A stretch of 64,000 bases of DNA from Tardiphaga alba (GCF_018279705.1 NZ_CP036498.1:3551001-3615000), one strand, 5' to 3'; shown: positions 8,632-18,549, counted from the first letter of the stretch. Program-made: numbers and translations. The notes: generated by a model not told the origin, from the sequence alone.

Positions 8632-10752
8632 TCAATGCGCCAGGATCGCCAGTAGCAAGAGTGCCACGATATTGGTGATCTTGATCATCGGATTCACGGC
8701 AGGACCTGCCGTGTCCTTGTAGGGATCGCCGACGGTGTCACCGGTCACGGCTGCCTTATGGGCATCCGAACCCTTGCCGCCGAAATGGCCGTCCTCGATA
8801 TACTTCTTGGCGTTGTCCCAGGCGCCGCCGCCCGAGGTCATCGAGATGGCGACGAACAGGCCGGTGACGATCACGCCGAGCAGCATGGCGCCGACAGCGG
8901 AGAACGCCGCCGACTTGCCGGCCGCGCCGCCGCCCGCAATTACGTAGATCAGGAAATAGACCACGATCGGCGACAGCACCGGGAGCAGCGACGGGATGAT
9001 CATTTCCTTGATCGCCGCGCGGGTCAGCAGGTCCACCGCCTTGCCGTAATCCGGCTTGTCGGTGCCCTGCATGATGCCTGGCTTTTCGCGGAATTGACGC
9101 CGCACTTCCTCGACGATGGCGCCGGCCGCACGGCCCACCGCCGTCATGCCCATCGCACCGAACAGGTAAGGCAGCAGGCCACCGAACAGCAGGCCGACCA
9201 CCACATAGGGATTGTTCAGCGAGAAGTCCGGCGAGACGCCGTTGAAGTATGGATACTTCGCGGCATTGGCGATGAAGAATTTGAGATCTTCATTATATGC
9301 CGCAAACAGAACCAGAGCGCCGAGACCGGCAGAGCCGATCGCATAGCCCTTGGTGACGGCCTTGGTGGTGTTGCCGACCGCATCCAGCGCATCGGTGGCC
9401 TTGCGCACTTCCTTCGGCAGCCCCGCCATTTCGGCAATGCCGCCGGCATTGTCGGTGACCGGGCCGAAGGCGTCGAGCGCCACGATCATGCCGGCGAGTG
9501 CGAGCATGGTGGTGGTGGCAATCGCGATGCCGAACAGGCCGGCCAAGCTGTAGGTGACCAGAATGCCGGCGATGATCACGATGGCGGGACCGGCGGTCGA
9601 TTCCATCGAGATCGCGAGGCCCTGGATCACATTGGTGCCGTGGCCGGTGACCGAGGACTGCGCGATGGACTTCACCGGGCGATAGTCGGTGCCGGTGTAG
9701 TATTCGGTGATCCAGATGATCAGGCCGGTGACGATCAGGCCGACGACGCCGCATTCGAACAAAGCGAAGCCGGTATACTTTGCGCCTTCCAGTGCACCGA
9801 AGCCAATCAGCCAGTGGATGGCGAAGGCCAGACCGAACAGCGACAGCACGCCTGTCGCGATCAGGCCCTTATAGAGCGCGCCCATGATCGACTGGCTGGC
9901 TCCGAGCTTGACGAAGAAGGTGCCGATGATCGAGGTGATGATGCAGATGCCACCGATGGCGAGCGGCAGCATCATCATGTTCGCGAGCAGCGGCGACGAT
10001 GCGAAGAAGATCGCCGCCAGCACCATGGTGGCGACCGCGGTCACCGCATAGGTCTCGAACAGGTCGGCGGCCATGCCGGCGCAGTCGCCGACATTGTCGC
10101 CCACATTGTCGGCGATGGTCGCAGGATTGCGTGGATCATCCTCGGGAATGCCGGCTTCCACCTTGCCGACGAGATCGCCGCCGACGTCGGCGCCCTTGGT
10201 GAAGATGCCGCCGCCGAGACGCGCGAAGATCGAGATCAGCGACGCGCCGAAGCCGAGCGCCACCAGTGCATCGATCACGATGCGGCTGTTGGCGGCATGG
10301 CCGAGGCCATGGGTGAGAATCATGAAGTAGATGGTGACGCCGAGCAGCGCCAGGCCCGCCACCAGCATGCCGGTGATGGCGCCGGCCTTGAAGGCGAGTT
10401 CGAGGCCGCCGGCCAGCGAACTGGTCGCTGCCTGCGCGGTGCGGACGTTTGCGCGCACCGAGACGTTCATGCCGATGAAACCGGCAGCACCCGACAGCAC
10501 GGCGCCGATCAGGAAGCCGACCGCGACAAGCATGCCGAGGAAGTAAGCCAGCAGCGCGAAGATCACGACGCCGACGATGCCGATGGTGAGATATTGCCGC
10601 CGCAGATAGGCCTGCGCGCCTTCGCGCACCGCCGCTGCGATTTCCTGCATTCGCGCATTTCCGGCATCCGCCTTCAACACCGAACCCGTCGCCCAGATCG
10701 CGTAAACGATCGACAGTGCCCCGCAGAGCACGATCACCCACAATGCTGTCAT
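8632..10752 (-). CDS. hppA: K+-independent membrane H+-translocating pyrophosphatase
   Basis: The 706-residue integral membrane enzyme pumps protons using pyrophosphate hydrolysis. The core motif [19 protein letters not shown] is at 215-233, with the substrate loop [20 protein letters not shown] before it and about sixteen membrane segments overall. In [11 protein letters not shown] the Lys464 and Thr467 pair replaces the Ala/Gly pair of K+-dependent enzymes, so this is the K+-independent H+ type (known family rule). It stands as its own unit, bounded by a repeat and a terminator on its 3' side and a 205-bp upstream gap before thiL. Confidence 0.97.
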   Translation of the reverse strand: MTALWVIVLCGALSIVYAIWATGSVLKADAGNARMQEIAAAVREGAQAYLRRQYLTIGIVGVVIFALLAYFLGMLVAVGFLIGAVLSGAAGFIGMNVSVRANVRTAQAATSSLAGGLELAFKAGAITGMLVAGLALLGVTIYFMILTHGLGHAANSRIVIDALVALGFGASLISIFARLGGGIFTKGADVGGDLVGKVEAGIPEDDPRNPATIADNVGDNVGDCAGMAADLFETYAVTAVATMVLAAIFFASSPLLANMMMLPLAIGGICIITSIIGTFFVKLGASQSIMGALYKGLIATGVLSLFGLAFAIHWLIGFGALEGAKYTGFALFECGVVGLIVTGLIIWITEYYTGTDYRPVKSIAQSSVTGHGTNVIQGLAISMESTAGPAIVIIAGILVTYSLAGLFGIAIATTTMLALAGMIVALDAFGPVTDNAGGIAEMAGLPKEVRKATDALDAVGNTTKAVTKGYAIGSAGLGALVLFAAYNEDLKFFIANAAKYPYFNGVSPDFSLNNPYVVVGLLFGGLLPYLFGAMGMTAVGRAAGAIVEEVRRQFREKPGIMQGTDKPDYGKAVDLLTRAAIKEMIIPSLLPVLSPIVVYFLIYVIAGGGAAGKSAAFSAVGAMLLGVIVTGLFVAISMTSGGGAWDNAKKYIEDGHFGGKGSDAHKAAVTGDTVGDPYKDTAGPAVNPMIKITNIVALLLLAILAH

Positions 10753-10957
10753 GGAATCTGCCTCAGTCCTTCCTGCCCGGCGCCTTGTTGTGTTGGCGCG
10801 TTTGATCGGAGGCCTGTCCAGTTACGTGAGGACGGCCTCTCGTAACAGGAAGCATGTCAAAATCGGTATCGGCGTGCAACGGCTGCGGATGCACTATGCG
10901 CGGATTTTGGAGGGGATGTAGTTGGCGGCCTGGTTGAGCTCAGGCGGCCGTACCGGA

Positions 10958-11920
10958 TCAGAAATGACTATAGGAATGCCGCTTCAATTCGATCGCCTTG
11001 CCGGCCGCATCGACAAAACGCGGCGGCGCATCGCCTGTGACAATCGAGCCAATCACCACCGCAGCAACACCCGCCTCCTCCGCCTCCGCCATGAAGGACG
11101 CCACTCGCGCCTCAGGCATGGTGCAGAGAATTTCGTAGTCGTCGCCGCCTGCGACCAGCGTTTCGATCGTGATGGCGCCGGCGTCCAACAGCGCACTCGC
11201 CGGCGCCGAAAACGGTAGCGTCGCCGCTTCGATCACCGCGGAAACACCCGAGACTTTGCATAGTTTGGCGAGATCGCCCGCCAGCCCGTCCGATACATCC
11301 ATCGACGCCGTCGCATGATCCCGCACTGCACGCGCCAATGCGTTGCGTGGTTGCGGCACGCGATAACGTTCGATCAGCGGCTCCTCATTCGACGCCGTCA
11401 GCCGCTGCTGCAACACAGCAAGCCCCAATGCCGCATCGCCGATGGCGCCGGTCACCACGATCCGGTCGCCCACCTGCGCGCCTGCACGGCGGACGATCCG
11501 CCCTTCCGGCACCCGGCCGAAGGCGGTGACGGAGACCATCAGCGGCCCCGGCGTCGATACCGTGTCGCCGCCAAGCAGCGGGCAGCCATAGGTCGCGATG
11601 TCCTCGCCGAGTCCGCGGGCGAATTCGGCAAGCCACGCCTCGTCATGGGCCGTGAGCGCCAGCGTCAGCACGAAGCCGGCGGGCTCGGCGCCTTTTGCGG
11701 CGAGATCGGAAAGGTTGGTGCGCAGCGCCTTGCGGGCAATGGTGTCGGGGGGATCGTCGGGTAGGAAATGCACGCCTTCGACGATAGCGTCGGTATTGAC
11801 GACGATGTCCTCTCCGGCGGCTTTCAGGACGGCGGCGTCATCGCGCAGGCCGAAGGCGCCGGGATCGGTGGCGAGTGGCGCGAAGTAGCGGGAGATGAGG
11901 GTGTCTTCGCCGGATGACAT
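10958..11920 (-). CDS. thiL: Thiamine-monophosphate kinase
   Basis: The 320-residue ATP-dependent kinase makes thiamine diphosphate from thiamine monophosphate, the last step of the pathway. Family landmarks are FGLRDDAAVL near residue 25, the Mg/ATP segment NTDAIVEGVHF, the LLGGDTV motif and MDVSDGLAGDLAKL. The start is followed by the usual EDTLISRYFAPLA opening. It is downstream of nusB on the same strand, the common order, but a 99-bp palindromic repeat sits between them. Confidence 0.96.
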   Translation of the reverse strand: MSSGEDTLISRYFAPLATDPGAFGLRDDAAVLKAAGEDIVVNTDAIVEGVHFLPDDPPDTIARKALRTNLSDLAAKGAEPAGFVLTLALTAHDEAWLAEFARGLGEDIATYGCPLLGGDTVSTPGPLMVSVTAFGRVPEGRIVRRAGAQVGDRIVVTGAIGDAALGLAVLQQRLTASNEEPLIERYRVPQPRNALARAVRDHATASMDVSDGLAGDLAKLCKVSGVSAVIEAATLPFSAPASALLDAGAITIETLVAGGDDYEILCTMPEARVASFMAEAEEAGVAAVVIGSIVTGDAPPRFVDAAGKAIELKRHSYSHF

Positions 11921-11962
11921 CGGGTGTTTGTCCCACTCTCCCTGTCGTCGCCCACCCGGACT

Positions 11963-12061
11963 GTCATCACCCGCGAAAGCGGGTGATCCAGTAAACGGCG
12001 ACGACGCGGCTCTATCGACTGGCGGCAGTGTTTACTGGGTCCCCGCCTTCGCGGGGACGAC
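11963..12061. repeat. Palindromic intergenic repeat, family F
   Basis: A 99-bp imperfect palindrome from GTCATCACCCGCGAAAGC to GCCTTCGCGGGGACGAC, with CCAGTAAAC / GTTTACTGG inner arms and two GC hairpins. It starts 8 bp after the nusB stop on the minus strand. Only one copy occurs in the window; similar elements are widespread in alphaproteobacteria. Confidence 0.8.
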
Positions 12062-12069
12062 AAGCAGCG

Positions 12070-12561
12070 TCAGCGCGTAAACTCGTCCGACCGATACTGC
12101 CGCCCGATCTGGTCCAGAACCGCATTCACCATGCCGGTCTCGTCGCGCTCCACGAAGGCATGGGCGACATCGACATATTCCGACACGATCACGCGGCCGG
12201 GGATGTCCTTGCGATGCTGCAGCTCATAGGCTCCTGCCCGCATCACGGCGCGCAGGATCGCCTCGACCCGCGCCAGCGGCCAGCCGCGCGACAGCACATC
12301 GTCGATCAGGGGATCGAGCTGCTTCTGGTCGCGCAAGACGCCGGAGACGACGTCGCGGAAGAATGCGCCCTCGGCCGGCAGGTATTGTTCGCCCTCGACC
12401 TCGCTGCCGATCCAGAAGCTTTCGAACTCGGCCAGCACTTCATTGATGCCGGTGCCGCCGACATCCATCTGGTAGAGCGCCTGCACGGCGGCGAGACGGG
12501 CTGCGCCGCGGCGGTTGGCCTTGCGCTCACCTTTTGGCTCGATTTTCTTGAAGTCAGCCAT
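12070..12561 (-). CDS. nusB: Transcription antitermination factor NusB
   Basis: The 163-residue all-helical protein binds boxA RNA together with NusE and supports rRNA antitermination. A basic start (KKIEPKGERKANRRGAARL) leads into the NusB fold with AVQALYQMD, and the late segments LRAVMRAGAYEL and VIVSEYVDVAHAF. It begins 3 bp after the ribH stop, so the two are co-translated, as in many alphaproteobacteria. Confidence 0.97.
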   Translation of the reverse strand: MADFKKIEPKGERKANRRGAARLAAVQALYQMDVGGTGINEVLAEFESFWIGSEVEGEQYLPAEGAFFRDVVSGVLRDQKQLDPLIDDVLSRGWPLARVEAILRAVMRAGAYELQHRKDIPGRVIVSEYVDVAHAFVERDETGMVNAVLDQIGRQYRSDEFTR

Positions 12562-12564
12562 CGT

Positions 12565-13056
12565 TCAAGCCTTCGCCAGGCGGCGCTTGATGCGCAGCAT
12601 CGCGAGGGCTGCGCGTGCGGCATCGCCGCCCTTGTTCAGTTCGGAAGCCTTTGCGCGGGCCCAGGCCTGTTCTTCGGTATTCACGGTGATGATGCCGTTG
12701 CCGAGCGGGAACCGCTCCTTGACAGAATAATCCATCAGCGCGCGCGAGGATTCCATCGAGACGATCTCGAAATGGATGGTATCGCCGCGCACCACGCAGC
12801 CCAGCGCCACGGCACAATCATAAGGCTTGCCGTTCTTCGCGGCAGACTCGACGGCAATGGCGATCGCCGCCGGGATTTCCAGCGCACCGGGAACCGTGAG
12901 GACGTCATGGGTGACGCCGGCGGCCTTCAGCTCGGCAATGGCGGCCTCCAGCATCGCGTCCTGGATATCGTCATAGAACCGGGCCTCGACGATCAGCGCA
13001 CGGGCGCCGGTGATGTCGGTCTGGTCCTTCAGGGGGGCACGTCGCGGGTCGGCCAT
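12565..13056 (-). CDS. ribH: 6,7-dimethyl-8-ribityllumazine synthase
   Basis: The 163-residue enzyme condenses the pyrimidine product of the RibD/phosphatase route with dihydroxybutanone phosphate to give lumazine. The motif [10 protein letters not shown] lies at 55-64 and the proton-transfer His95 is in [14 protein letters not shown] used the ATG at 13056 (GAGAG upstream); the open frame reaches 13113 but those residues are not family-like. It is followed at 3 bp by nusB. Upstream, a REPIN separates it from ribE, and no FMN riboswitch is visible. Confidence 0.96.
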   Translation of the reverse strand: MADPRRAPLKDQTDITGARALIVEARFYDDIQDAMLEAAIAELKAAGVTHDVLTVPGALEIPAAIAIAVESAAKNGKPYDCAVALGCVVRGDTIHFEIVSMESSRALMDYSVKERFPLGNGIITVNTEEQAWARAKASELNKGGDAARAALAMLRIKRRLAKA

Positions 13057-13169
13057 CGATCTCTCAATCCGTTCAACATGTTGGAAAATACCGATGATAC
13101 GGTAAGTCAACAAAGACGCGTGGTTTTAGTCGTCATGACGGGGGAAGCCAAGCGACAATGCGCCGAGGC

Positions 13170-13259
13170 GTAGCCCGGATGGAGCGCAGCGAAATCCGGG
13201 GACAGCAGAGCCCACTGGAACGCCGGTCCCCGGGTTGCGCTTCGCTCCACCCGGGCTAC
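13170..13259. repeat. REPIN-like element, family A copy 1
   Basis: A 90-bp element, GTAGCCCGGATGGAGCGCAG to CCACCCGGGCTAC. The left arm folds as CCGGAT...ATCCGG with a GTAG foot. The right end is 6 bp after the ribE stop. Confidence 0.9.
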
Positions 13260-13265
13260 GAGGCC

Positions 13266-13877
13266 TCAGCTCATCTCGCTCAGCCGCGCCGCATAGCGGG
13301 CCATCAGGTCCACCTCGATATTGACCTCGACGCCCGCCTGCCAGCTTGCGCCCAGCGTGGTGACGCTCAGCGTGTGCGGGATGATCAGGACTGCGAATTC
13401 GACGTCTGAGACCGTGTTCACCGTCAGCGACACGCCGTCCAGCGTGATCGAGCCCTTGGTAGCGATGAACTTGGCCAGATCCCGCGAGGTGCGGAAGGTG
13501 ATCCGCGCCATGTCCGGCAGGTTTTCGCGCGACACGATGGTCGCGATCCCGTCCACATGGCCGGCCACGATATGGCCGCCGAGCTCGTCGCCGATCTTCA
13601 GCGCGCGCTCGAGATTGAGTTTGGTGCCGACCTTCCAGTCCTTGGCCGTGGTCAGCGCCAGCGTCTCCGCGGCGGCGTCGACATCGAACCAGGTTTTGCC
13701 ATTGGCAACACCCGACGACACCACCGTGAGGCAGACGCCGTTATTGGCGATCGACGCGCCATCGGCGATGGTGGTCTGGTCGTAGTCGCAGAGAATGCGC
13801 AGCCGGTGCAGCTGGCCCTGCGCCACAGGCGTCAGGCTTTCGATCTCGCCGATATCGGTGACAATGCCGGTAAACAT
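13266..13877 (-). CDS. ribE: Riboflavin synthase, alpha chain
   Basis: The 203-residue enzyme dismutates two lumazines into riboflavin and the pyrimidine intermediate. The family opening MFTGIVTDIGEI is intact. Two tandem lumazine-binding barrels are seen: residues 1-90 with GASIANNGVCLTV and 98-190 with the matching KGSITLDGVSLTVN. It lies between ribD and ribH on one strand, but different repeats occupy both gaps (E1 upstream, A1 downstream). Confidence 0.97.
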   Translation of the reverse strand: MFTGIVTDIGEIESLTPVAQGQLHRLRILCDYDQTTIADGASIANNGVCLTVVSSGVANGKTWFDVDAAAETLALTTAKDWKVGTKLNLERALKIGDELGGHIVAGHVDGIATIVSRENLPDMARITFRTSRDLAKFIATKGSITLDGVSLTVNTVSDVEFAVLIIPHTLSVTTLGASWQAGVEVNIEVDLMARYAARLSEMS

Positions 13878-13911
13878 CAGTCTCTCTTTCTACCTCTCCA
13901 CCCACTCCACT

Positions 13912-14017
13912 CCTCATCCTGAGGAGCCGCGCAGCGGCGTCTCGAAGGATGGCGTCAAGCTCCGAGCCCGGCGATCTCATGGTTCGAGACGGCGCTGCGC
14001 GCCTCCTCACCATGAGG
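13912..14017. repeat. Palindromic repeat, family E copy 1
   Basis: A 106-bp imperfect inverted repeat, CCTCATCCTGAGGAGC to GCCTCCTCACCATGAGG, with inner arms GTCTCGAAGGATGGC and CATGGTTCGAGAC. The CCATGAGG end is 7 bp after the ribD stop. The second copy at 54554-54670 is inverted. Confidence 0.85.
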
Positions 14018-14024
14018 GGCGGAG

Positions 14025-15179
14025 TTAGGTGCGCTCATAAATCGTGAGCGTATCGTTCTCGATCTCTTCGCTAGCACGGGCCTTGAAGTCCGACGACCCG
14101 GTGATCGCCGATAGCGGCAATGCGTCCAGCGCGTTGACACCGCCCTCGCCGATCGCATTCGCCCCCTGAAACAGCCAGACTTCATCGACAAGGCCGGCAC
14201 TGACGAAAGACGACGCGATCTTCGCGCCGCCCTCCACCATCAGCTTGGTGATGCCCTTCTCTCCCAAGCTATGAAGCACCGCCGGCAAATCCAGCCCCGG
14301 CACCGGCGATGTCACCGCGGGTACGCGCAACACCTGCGCGCCCGCAGCGCCCAGCGCCATCGCGGCCGGGGCTTCGGCGATGTCCGATGTCAGCACCCAG
14401 AGTGGCACCGTGCGGGCGGAATGCACGAGCTTGCTGTTGCCGGAAATGCGCAGCGCGCGATCCAGCACCACGCGGACCGGCGAGCGCTTCGCCATGCCCG
14501 GAAGGCGGCAGGTCAGTTCGGGATCGTCGGCCTTCACCGTGCCGATGCCGACCAGGATCGCATCGCATTGCGCGCGGAGCAGGTGCACGCGCGAACGCAC
14601 GCGCTGGCCTGTCACCGCGACGGGCTTGTGACCGGCGGCCGCGATCTTGCCATCCGGCGACACGGCCAGCTTCAGCACCACATGCGGGCGATGATCTCGG
14701 ATGCGACGGAAATGCCCGGCATGATCGCGCGCGGCTTCTTCGGAACACAGTCCGACATCGACCTTGATGCCGGCGGCGCGCAGACGCGCATGTCCTTGCC
14801 CGGCGACGTCGGGATTGGGATCTTCAATGGCAGCCACCACGCGCGCGATGCCGGCGGCGACAATGGCGTCCGCGCAAGGCGGCGATTTTCCGAAATGCGA
14901 GCAGGGTTCGAGCGTCACATAAAGTGTGGCGCCCTTGGCGGCGCTGCCTGCCTGCGCCAGCGCCACCGGCTCTGCATGTGGCCGTCCGCCCGGCTGCGTC
15001 CAGCCGCGGCCGATGATCACGCCGTCCTTGACGACGACGGCGCCGACGGCCGGATTCGGCCATGTGCGCCCCTGCCCGCGCCGGCCGAGCGTCAGAGCGA
15101 GCTGCATGTAGCGGAGATCATCCGCTTTTGCGTCGGAGAATTTCTGACGGTGCTGATCTTCCAGGATGCGGAAGATCAT
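14025..15179 (-). CDS. ribD: Bifunctional riboflavin deaminase/reductase RibD
   Basis: The 384-residue protein has two domains. The deaminase (about 22-165) holds its zinc ligands His68 (PHAE), Cys93 and Cys102 ([11 protein letters not shown]); Glu70 is the proton donor. The reductase (about 170-380) has [12 protein letters not shown], the NADPH segment [21 protein letters not shown] and [10 protein letters not shown]. It carries out steps 2 and 3 of the pyrimidine branch. The start overlaps the nrdR stop by 4 bp, so translation is coupled. Confidence 0.97.
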   Translation of the reverse strand: MIFRILEDQHRQKFSDAKADDLRYMQLALTLGRRGQGRTWPNPAVGAVVVKDGVIIGRGWTQPGGRPHAEPVALAQAGSAAKGATLYVTLEPCSHFGKSPPCADAIVAAGIARVVAAIEDPNPDVAGQGHARLRAAGIKVDVGLCSEEAARDHAGHFRRIRDHRPHVVLKLAVSPDGKIAAAGHKPVAVTGQRVRSRVHLLRAQCDAILVGIGTVKADDPELTCRLPGMAKRSPVRVVLDRALRISGNSKLVHSARTVPLWVLTSDIAEAPAAMALGAAGAQVLRVPAVTSPVPGLDLPAVLHSLGEKGITKLMVEGGAKIASSFVSAGLVDEVWLFQGANAIGEGGVNALDALPLSAITGSSDFKARASEEIENDTLTIYERT

Positions 15180-15658
15180 TTGCGTATCGGCGTGGGCCGA
15201 CCGTCCTCGTCGGTGTGGAGTTCACCGAGCAGCGCCTCGAAATCCTTGGCCTCGCGAAAATCGCGATAGACCGAGGCAAAGCGGACATAGGCGACGTCGT
15301 CGAGGGTGCGCAGATGCTCCATCACGATCTCGCCGATCGCCTCGGAGGAAATCTCGGCCTCGCCGCCGCTTTCCAGCTCGCGCACGATGGTCGAGACCAG
15401 CGTCTCCATCCGTTCGGTATCCACCGGACGCTTGCGCAGCGAGATCGACAGCGAGCGCACCAGCTTGTCGCGGTCGAACGGCACGCGGCGGCCATTGCGC
15501 TTGATCACCGTGAGCTCGCGCAGCTGCACGCGCTCGAAGGTGGTGAAGCGGAAATTGCAGGCGACGCATACGCGCCGCCTGCGGATCACGGAGGAATCCT
15601 CGGTGGGCCGCGAGTCCTTCACCTGCGTATCGAGGCTGTTGCAGTTCGGGCAGCGCAT
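15176..15658 (-). CDS. nrdR: Transcriptional repressor NrdR
   Basis: The 160-residue repressor senses ATP/dATP and shuts down ribonucleotide reductase genes. The zinc ribbon has Cys3, Cys6, Cys31 and Cys34 (MRCPNCNS and VCVACNFR). The ATP-cone follows at about 49-139, opening with [16 protein letters not shown]. Length is standard. It overlaps ribD by 4 bp, an order typical of alphaproteobacteria, and follows glyA across a family D repeat. Confidence 0.97.
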   Translation of the reverse strand: MRCPNCNSLDTQVKDSRPTEDSSVIRRRRVCVACNFRFTTFERVQLRELTVIKRNGRRVPFDRDKLVRSLSISLRKRPVDTERMETLVSTIVRELESGGEAEISSEAIGEIVMEHLRTLDDVAYVRFASVYRDFREAKDFEALLGELHTDEDGRPTPIRK

Positions 15659-15671
15659 GAACCTATCCTCT

Positions 15672-15756
15672 CGTCATTGCGAGCGCAGCGAAGCAATCCA
15701 GAAGCCTCGTAAATAAAGAGCTGGATTGCTTCGTCGCTTCGCTCCTCGCAATGACG
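15672..15756. repeat. Palindromic repeat, family D copy 1
   Basis: An 85-bp inverted repeat, CGTCATTGCGAGCGCAGCG to CGCTCCTCGCAATGACG, with inner GAAGCAATCCAG / CTGGATTGCTTC arms. It lies 17 bp after the glyA stop and 13 bp before the nrdR start. Copy 2 is at 27992-28086. Confidence 0.88.
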
Positions 15757-15773
15757 GCACTAAATGACCGTCC

Positions 15774-17063
15774 TTACTGATAGATCGGGAAACGATCCGT
15801 CAGTGCCTTCACCTTGTCCTTCACCGCGGCTTCCACCAGCGGGGCCGAGCCATCACCGGACTGCGCCACCGCGCTCAGCACTTCGGCGATGAATTCGCCG
15901 GCCTGCTTGAACTCGTCGGTACCGAAGCCGCGGGTGGTCGCAGCGGGCGTGCCGAGACGGATGCCCGAGGTGACCCACGGCTTCTCGGGGTCGAACGGCA
16001 CGCCGTTCTTGTTGCAGGTGAGACCGGCGCGGACGAGCGCCTTCTCCGACACATTGCCCTTGAGGCCCTTCGGCCTGAGGTCCACCAGCATCAGATGGTT
16101 GTCGGTGCCGCCGGAGACAATGTTGAAGCCCTGCGCCACCAGCGTCTCGGCCAGTGCCTTGGCATTGGCGACGACGTTTGCGGCATAGGTCTTGAATTCC
16201 GGCTGCAGCGCTTCCTTGAAGGCGACGGCCTTGGCGGCGATGACATGCATCAGCGGGCCACCCTGCAGGCCCGGGAAGATCGCCGAATTCAGCTTCTTGT
16301 GCAGCGCCTCGTCATTGGTAAGGATCAGGCCGCCACGCGGGCCGCGCAGCGACTTGTGCGTGGTGGTCGTGGTGACATGCGCATGCGGCACCGGCGATTC
16401 ATGCACGCCGCCCGCGACAAGGCCGGCGAAGTGGGCCATGTCGACCAGCAGATAGGCGCCGACGCTATCGGCGATTTCGCGGAAACGCTTGAAGTCCCAC
16501 GAGCGCGAATAGGCGGAGCCGCCGGCGATGATCAGCTTCGGCTTCACCTCTTCGGCCTGCTTGGCAATGGCGTCCATGTCGAGCAATTGATCGTCCTCGC
16601 GCACGGTGTAATGCGCGGGCTTGAACCACTTGCCGGACATGTTGACCGGCGAACCGTGGGTGAGATGACCGCCGGCCGCGAGATCGAGACCCATGAAGGT
16701 GTCGCCCGGCTGCAGCAGCGCCAAAAAGACCGCCTGGTTCATCTGGCTGCCGGAATTCGGCTGCACATTGGCGAACTGCGCACCGAACAGCTTCTTGGCG
16801 CGCTCGATGGCGAGGTTCTCGGCGATATCGACGAATTCGCAGCCGCCATAATAGCGCGCGCCCGGATAGCCCTCGGCATATTTGTTGGTCATCACCGAGC
16901 CCTGCGCTTCCAGCACGGCGCGGCTGACGATGTTTTCCGACGCGATCAGTTCGATCTCATGACGCTGGCGGCCGAGTTCGCCGCGGATGGCATCGGCGAT
17001 TTCCGGATCGGCCTTGGCGAGCGAGGCTGAGAAGAAGGAGGCATTTGGGGCCGAACTGGTCAT
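15774..17063 (-). CDS. glyA: Serine hydroxymethyltransferase
   Basis: The 429-residue PLP enzyme interconverts serine and glycine, feeding one-carbon units to tetrahydrofolate. The PLP Schiff-base Lys237 is in the [15 protein letters not shown] motif, and the substrate segment [15 protein letters not shown] is at 42-56. Length and ends are standard. It is likely the first gene of the glyA-nrdR-ribD run. The 990 bp upstream hold no convincing gene, and I see no glycine riboswitch there, though I cannot exclude one without folding. Confidence 0.98.
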   Translation of the reverse strand: MTSSAPNASFFSASLAKADPEIADAIRGELGRQRHEIELIASENIVSRAVLEAQGSVMTNKYAEGYPGARYYGGCEFVDIAENLAIERAKKLFGAQFANVQPNSGSQMNQAVFLALLQPGDTFMGLDLAAGGHLTHGSPVNMSGKWFKPAHYTVREDDQLLDMDAIAKQAEEVKPKLIIAGGSAYSRSWDFKRFREIADSVGAYLLVDMAHFAGLVAGGVHESPVPHAHVTTTTTHKSLRGPRGGLILTNDEALHKKLNSAIFPGLQGGPLMHVIAAKAVAFKEALQPEFKTYAANVVANAKALAETLVAQGFNIVSGGTDNHLMLVDLRPKGLKGNVSEKALVRAGLTCNKNGVPFDPEKPWVTSGIRLGTPAATTRGFGTDEFKQAGEFIAEVLSAVAQSGDGSAPLVEAAVKDKVKALTDRFPIYQ

Positions 17064-17229
17064 CAGGGAATATCTCCAACGCCGCGCCTGGAGGCAGGGA
17101 ACCGGCGGTCTCGGGGGTGGTCAGGAACTGCGCCCGGATACCATATCTGGCTGGCGGGTCCAAGGATTTGCCGGGTCGGGACAAGATTTAGGCAGCATGG
17201 CGCGGCCCACAAGCGGCGGGCTGACATGC

Positions 17230-17730
17230 GTCATCCCCCCTGTTGTTTGCGGCGCGGGGACGCCGTCACCCTCTTGCCTTCCCACTCCCCCGAAAGAGGG
17301 CGCGCGGAACGCCGGGTGCCCGATGCACCCTTGGGCCTGACGCCAATGCCGTCTTCGGCATGGAGCGAAACGCCAGGACTTTCGGACCACGGGCACTTGC
17401 TCAACTGCCCGACGTTCCGCACGCGGTGCTGCTTCCGGTTGCTTCGTACTCTCCCGGGTGCTGATTGGTCACCCTAGGGTTGAGATTGTTTTTCAAGCCG
17501 GTTGACCTGAAAACCCTCGACCTTGCGTGCCTCTAGGCACAGGACGGCACGACTTGGCCGGCGCTCCGAGGCATCGTCGCCAGCGCCTTGGAAAGATGAC
17601 TCACGGCGCTTGTGGCAGCCGCCCTGTCGCCCTCCCGCCGCGCCTGACGCCTGCAGTGCGTCACCGCATCCCACCTCGCAGATCGTGACGATCGCGAACC
17701 ACCCCTCTCAGTGAGGCGGGACGAGAGGGA
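17230..17730. other. Hairpin-rich gene-free stretch, candidate structured RNA or dispersed repeat
   Basis: About 500 bp upstream of glyA lack a convincing reading frame but hold several compact hairpins: GGGTGC-CCGAT-GCACCC (17314-17330), ATGCCG-TCTT-CGGCAT (17346-17361), GGGTG-N9-CACCC (17456-17474) and GTGCC-TCTA-GGCAC (17527-17540). The style recalls long repeated intergenic sequences of Bradyrhizobium-type genomes, from memory and unverified. Direction of any transcript is not known. The 66-aa frame at 17474-17674 (minus) is not supported by a start signal. Confidence 0.4.
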
Positions 17731-17791
17731 ACATAGTCAATGAGGGAATTAAGTCAAGAACAAAATAGGAACCATTTCGCGCGGGTCTTTT

Positions 17792-17960
17792 CCCTCCCCC
17801 AAAGCCGCGCAGCGGCGCCGTGGGGAGGGTGGCTTGAAGCGAGCGTCCAGCGAGCTTCAAGACGGGTGGGGTCTCTCCCCACGGAAGGACGTCACGTGGT
17901 GAACCACCCCACCCCGCCTATCGGCGGACCCTCCCCATTCGCTTCGCTCCGGGGAGGGAG
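17792..17960. repeat. Long palindromic intergenic repeat, family G
   Basis: A 169-bp element opening CCCTCCCCCAAAGCCGCGC and closing CTCCGGGGAGGGAG. Its interior has GTGGGGTCTCTCCCCAC and GTGGTGAACCACCCCACC hairpins. Outer arms pair as CCCTCCCC / GGGGAGGG. One copy in the window; the sequence style is that of a dispersed repeat. Confidence 0.75.
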
Positions 17961-17992
17961 ACTGCAGGCCTCCGCGCATCTTCTTCATCCAC

Positions 17993-18030
17993 AAAAAAGC
18001 CGGCCATGGCAGCGCCTGCCCGGCCGGCTT
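17993..18030 (-). terminator. Terminator after the 73-aa gene
   Basis: A 9-bp stem AAGCCGGCC / GGCCGGCTT followed, on the minus strand, by six T. It lies 23 bp after the stop at 18053. Confidence 0.9.
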
Positions 18031-18052
18031 TAAACTCTACTCAACGCAACGC

Positions 18053-18274
18053 TTACAAACCCGTGTAGCCGGCCTTCACCGGATCGTTGCTGCCATCGAG
18101 CTCACGCAAGTAAGTCAGGCCGCACACCGTGAGGCGGTGCATGTCGGTCTCGCCGCCTTCAAACAGCGACTGCAGATAACCGGTCACCTTCTCGCGCGCT
18201 TCGTCGCTCGCGGCTTCGGCGCGGTTGGCCATGAGATTGTAGGTTTGCATGATCCGGTCGATGGCATGTTGCAT
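18053..18274 (-). CDS. Conserved-type 73-aa protein
   Basis: A soluble, mostly helical 73-residue protein starting MQHAIDRIMQTYNLMANRAE. The middle is acidic and the end (GSNDPVKAGYTGL) is polar. One Cys occurs in TVCGLTYLRELDG. I recognise no domain. It follows another 73-aa gene on the same strand after 53 bp and has its own strong terminator, which supports its being real and the last gene of the pair. Confidence 0.7.
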   Translation of the reverse strand: MQHAIDRIMQTYNLMANRAEAASDEAREKVTGYLQSLFEGGETDMHRLTVCGLTYLRELDGSNDPVKAGYTGL

Positions 18275-18327
18275 GTGTCGTCGTCCCCTGGTGCAGATTC
18301 AAAATCGAAGTCCGGACGGATCAGGCT

Positions 18328-18549
18328 TCACGCCTGCGCCGCCTGGAATTTGGCGATCGCCAGATTGGCGAGGCGAAGCTTGTTGCCCTCGCCGCGATGA
18401 AACATCTGCACGATGATCTCGAGCAGCCGGTCATTGGTGATGTAGGTGTCCGGAATGGCGCCGGACCGTCTCAGAAAATTGGCCGCGATCGCATAGGCAT
18501 CGCCCACGGCCTCGACATTCATCACTTTCAGACCGCGTTCGACCAGCAT
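18328..18549 (-). CDS. Small 73-aa protein, partner of the next gene
   Basis: A 73-residue protein, MLVERGLKVMNVEAVGDAY onward, soluble, with a helical C-terminus NKLRLANLAIAKFQAAQA. No recognised domain, no Cys, no membrane segment. The equal length and close spacing to the 18053 gene suggest a two-gene unit. The GGAAC-TTG-GTTCC inverted repeat about 40 bp upstream of its start could be a regulatory site. Confidence 0.65.
   Translation of the reverse strand: MLVERGLKVMNVEAVGDAYAIAANFLRRSGAIPDTYITNDRLLEIIVQMFHRGEGNKLRLANLAIAKFQAAQA

Noticed and set aside
8758..10845. A 695-aa plus-strand frame opposite hppA
   Set aside because: It is the antisense shadow of a fully recognisable pyrophosphatase; composition is Gln/His/Arg/Asp-rich without domains. 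Other long antisense frames (opposite the RND pump, parC, plsX) were rejected for the same reason.
13057..13265. FMN riboswitch before ribH or ribE
   Set aside because: The gap is mostly REPIN A1; no conserved RFN-type segments were seen. Reading by eye is weak evidence, but I do not report one.
17474..17674. 66-aa minus-strand frame in the gene-free region
   Set aside because: No ribosome site and low-complexity basic composition; better explained as part of the hairpin-rich sequence.
17230..17730. tmRNA, RNase P RNA or rRNA fragment
   Set aside because: No tag-coding segment and no conserved RNase P core seen on either strand.
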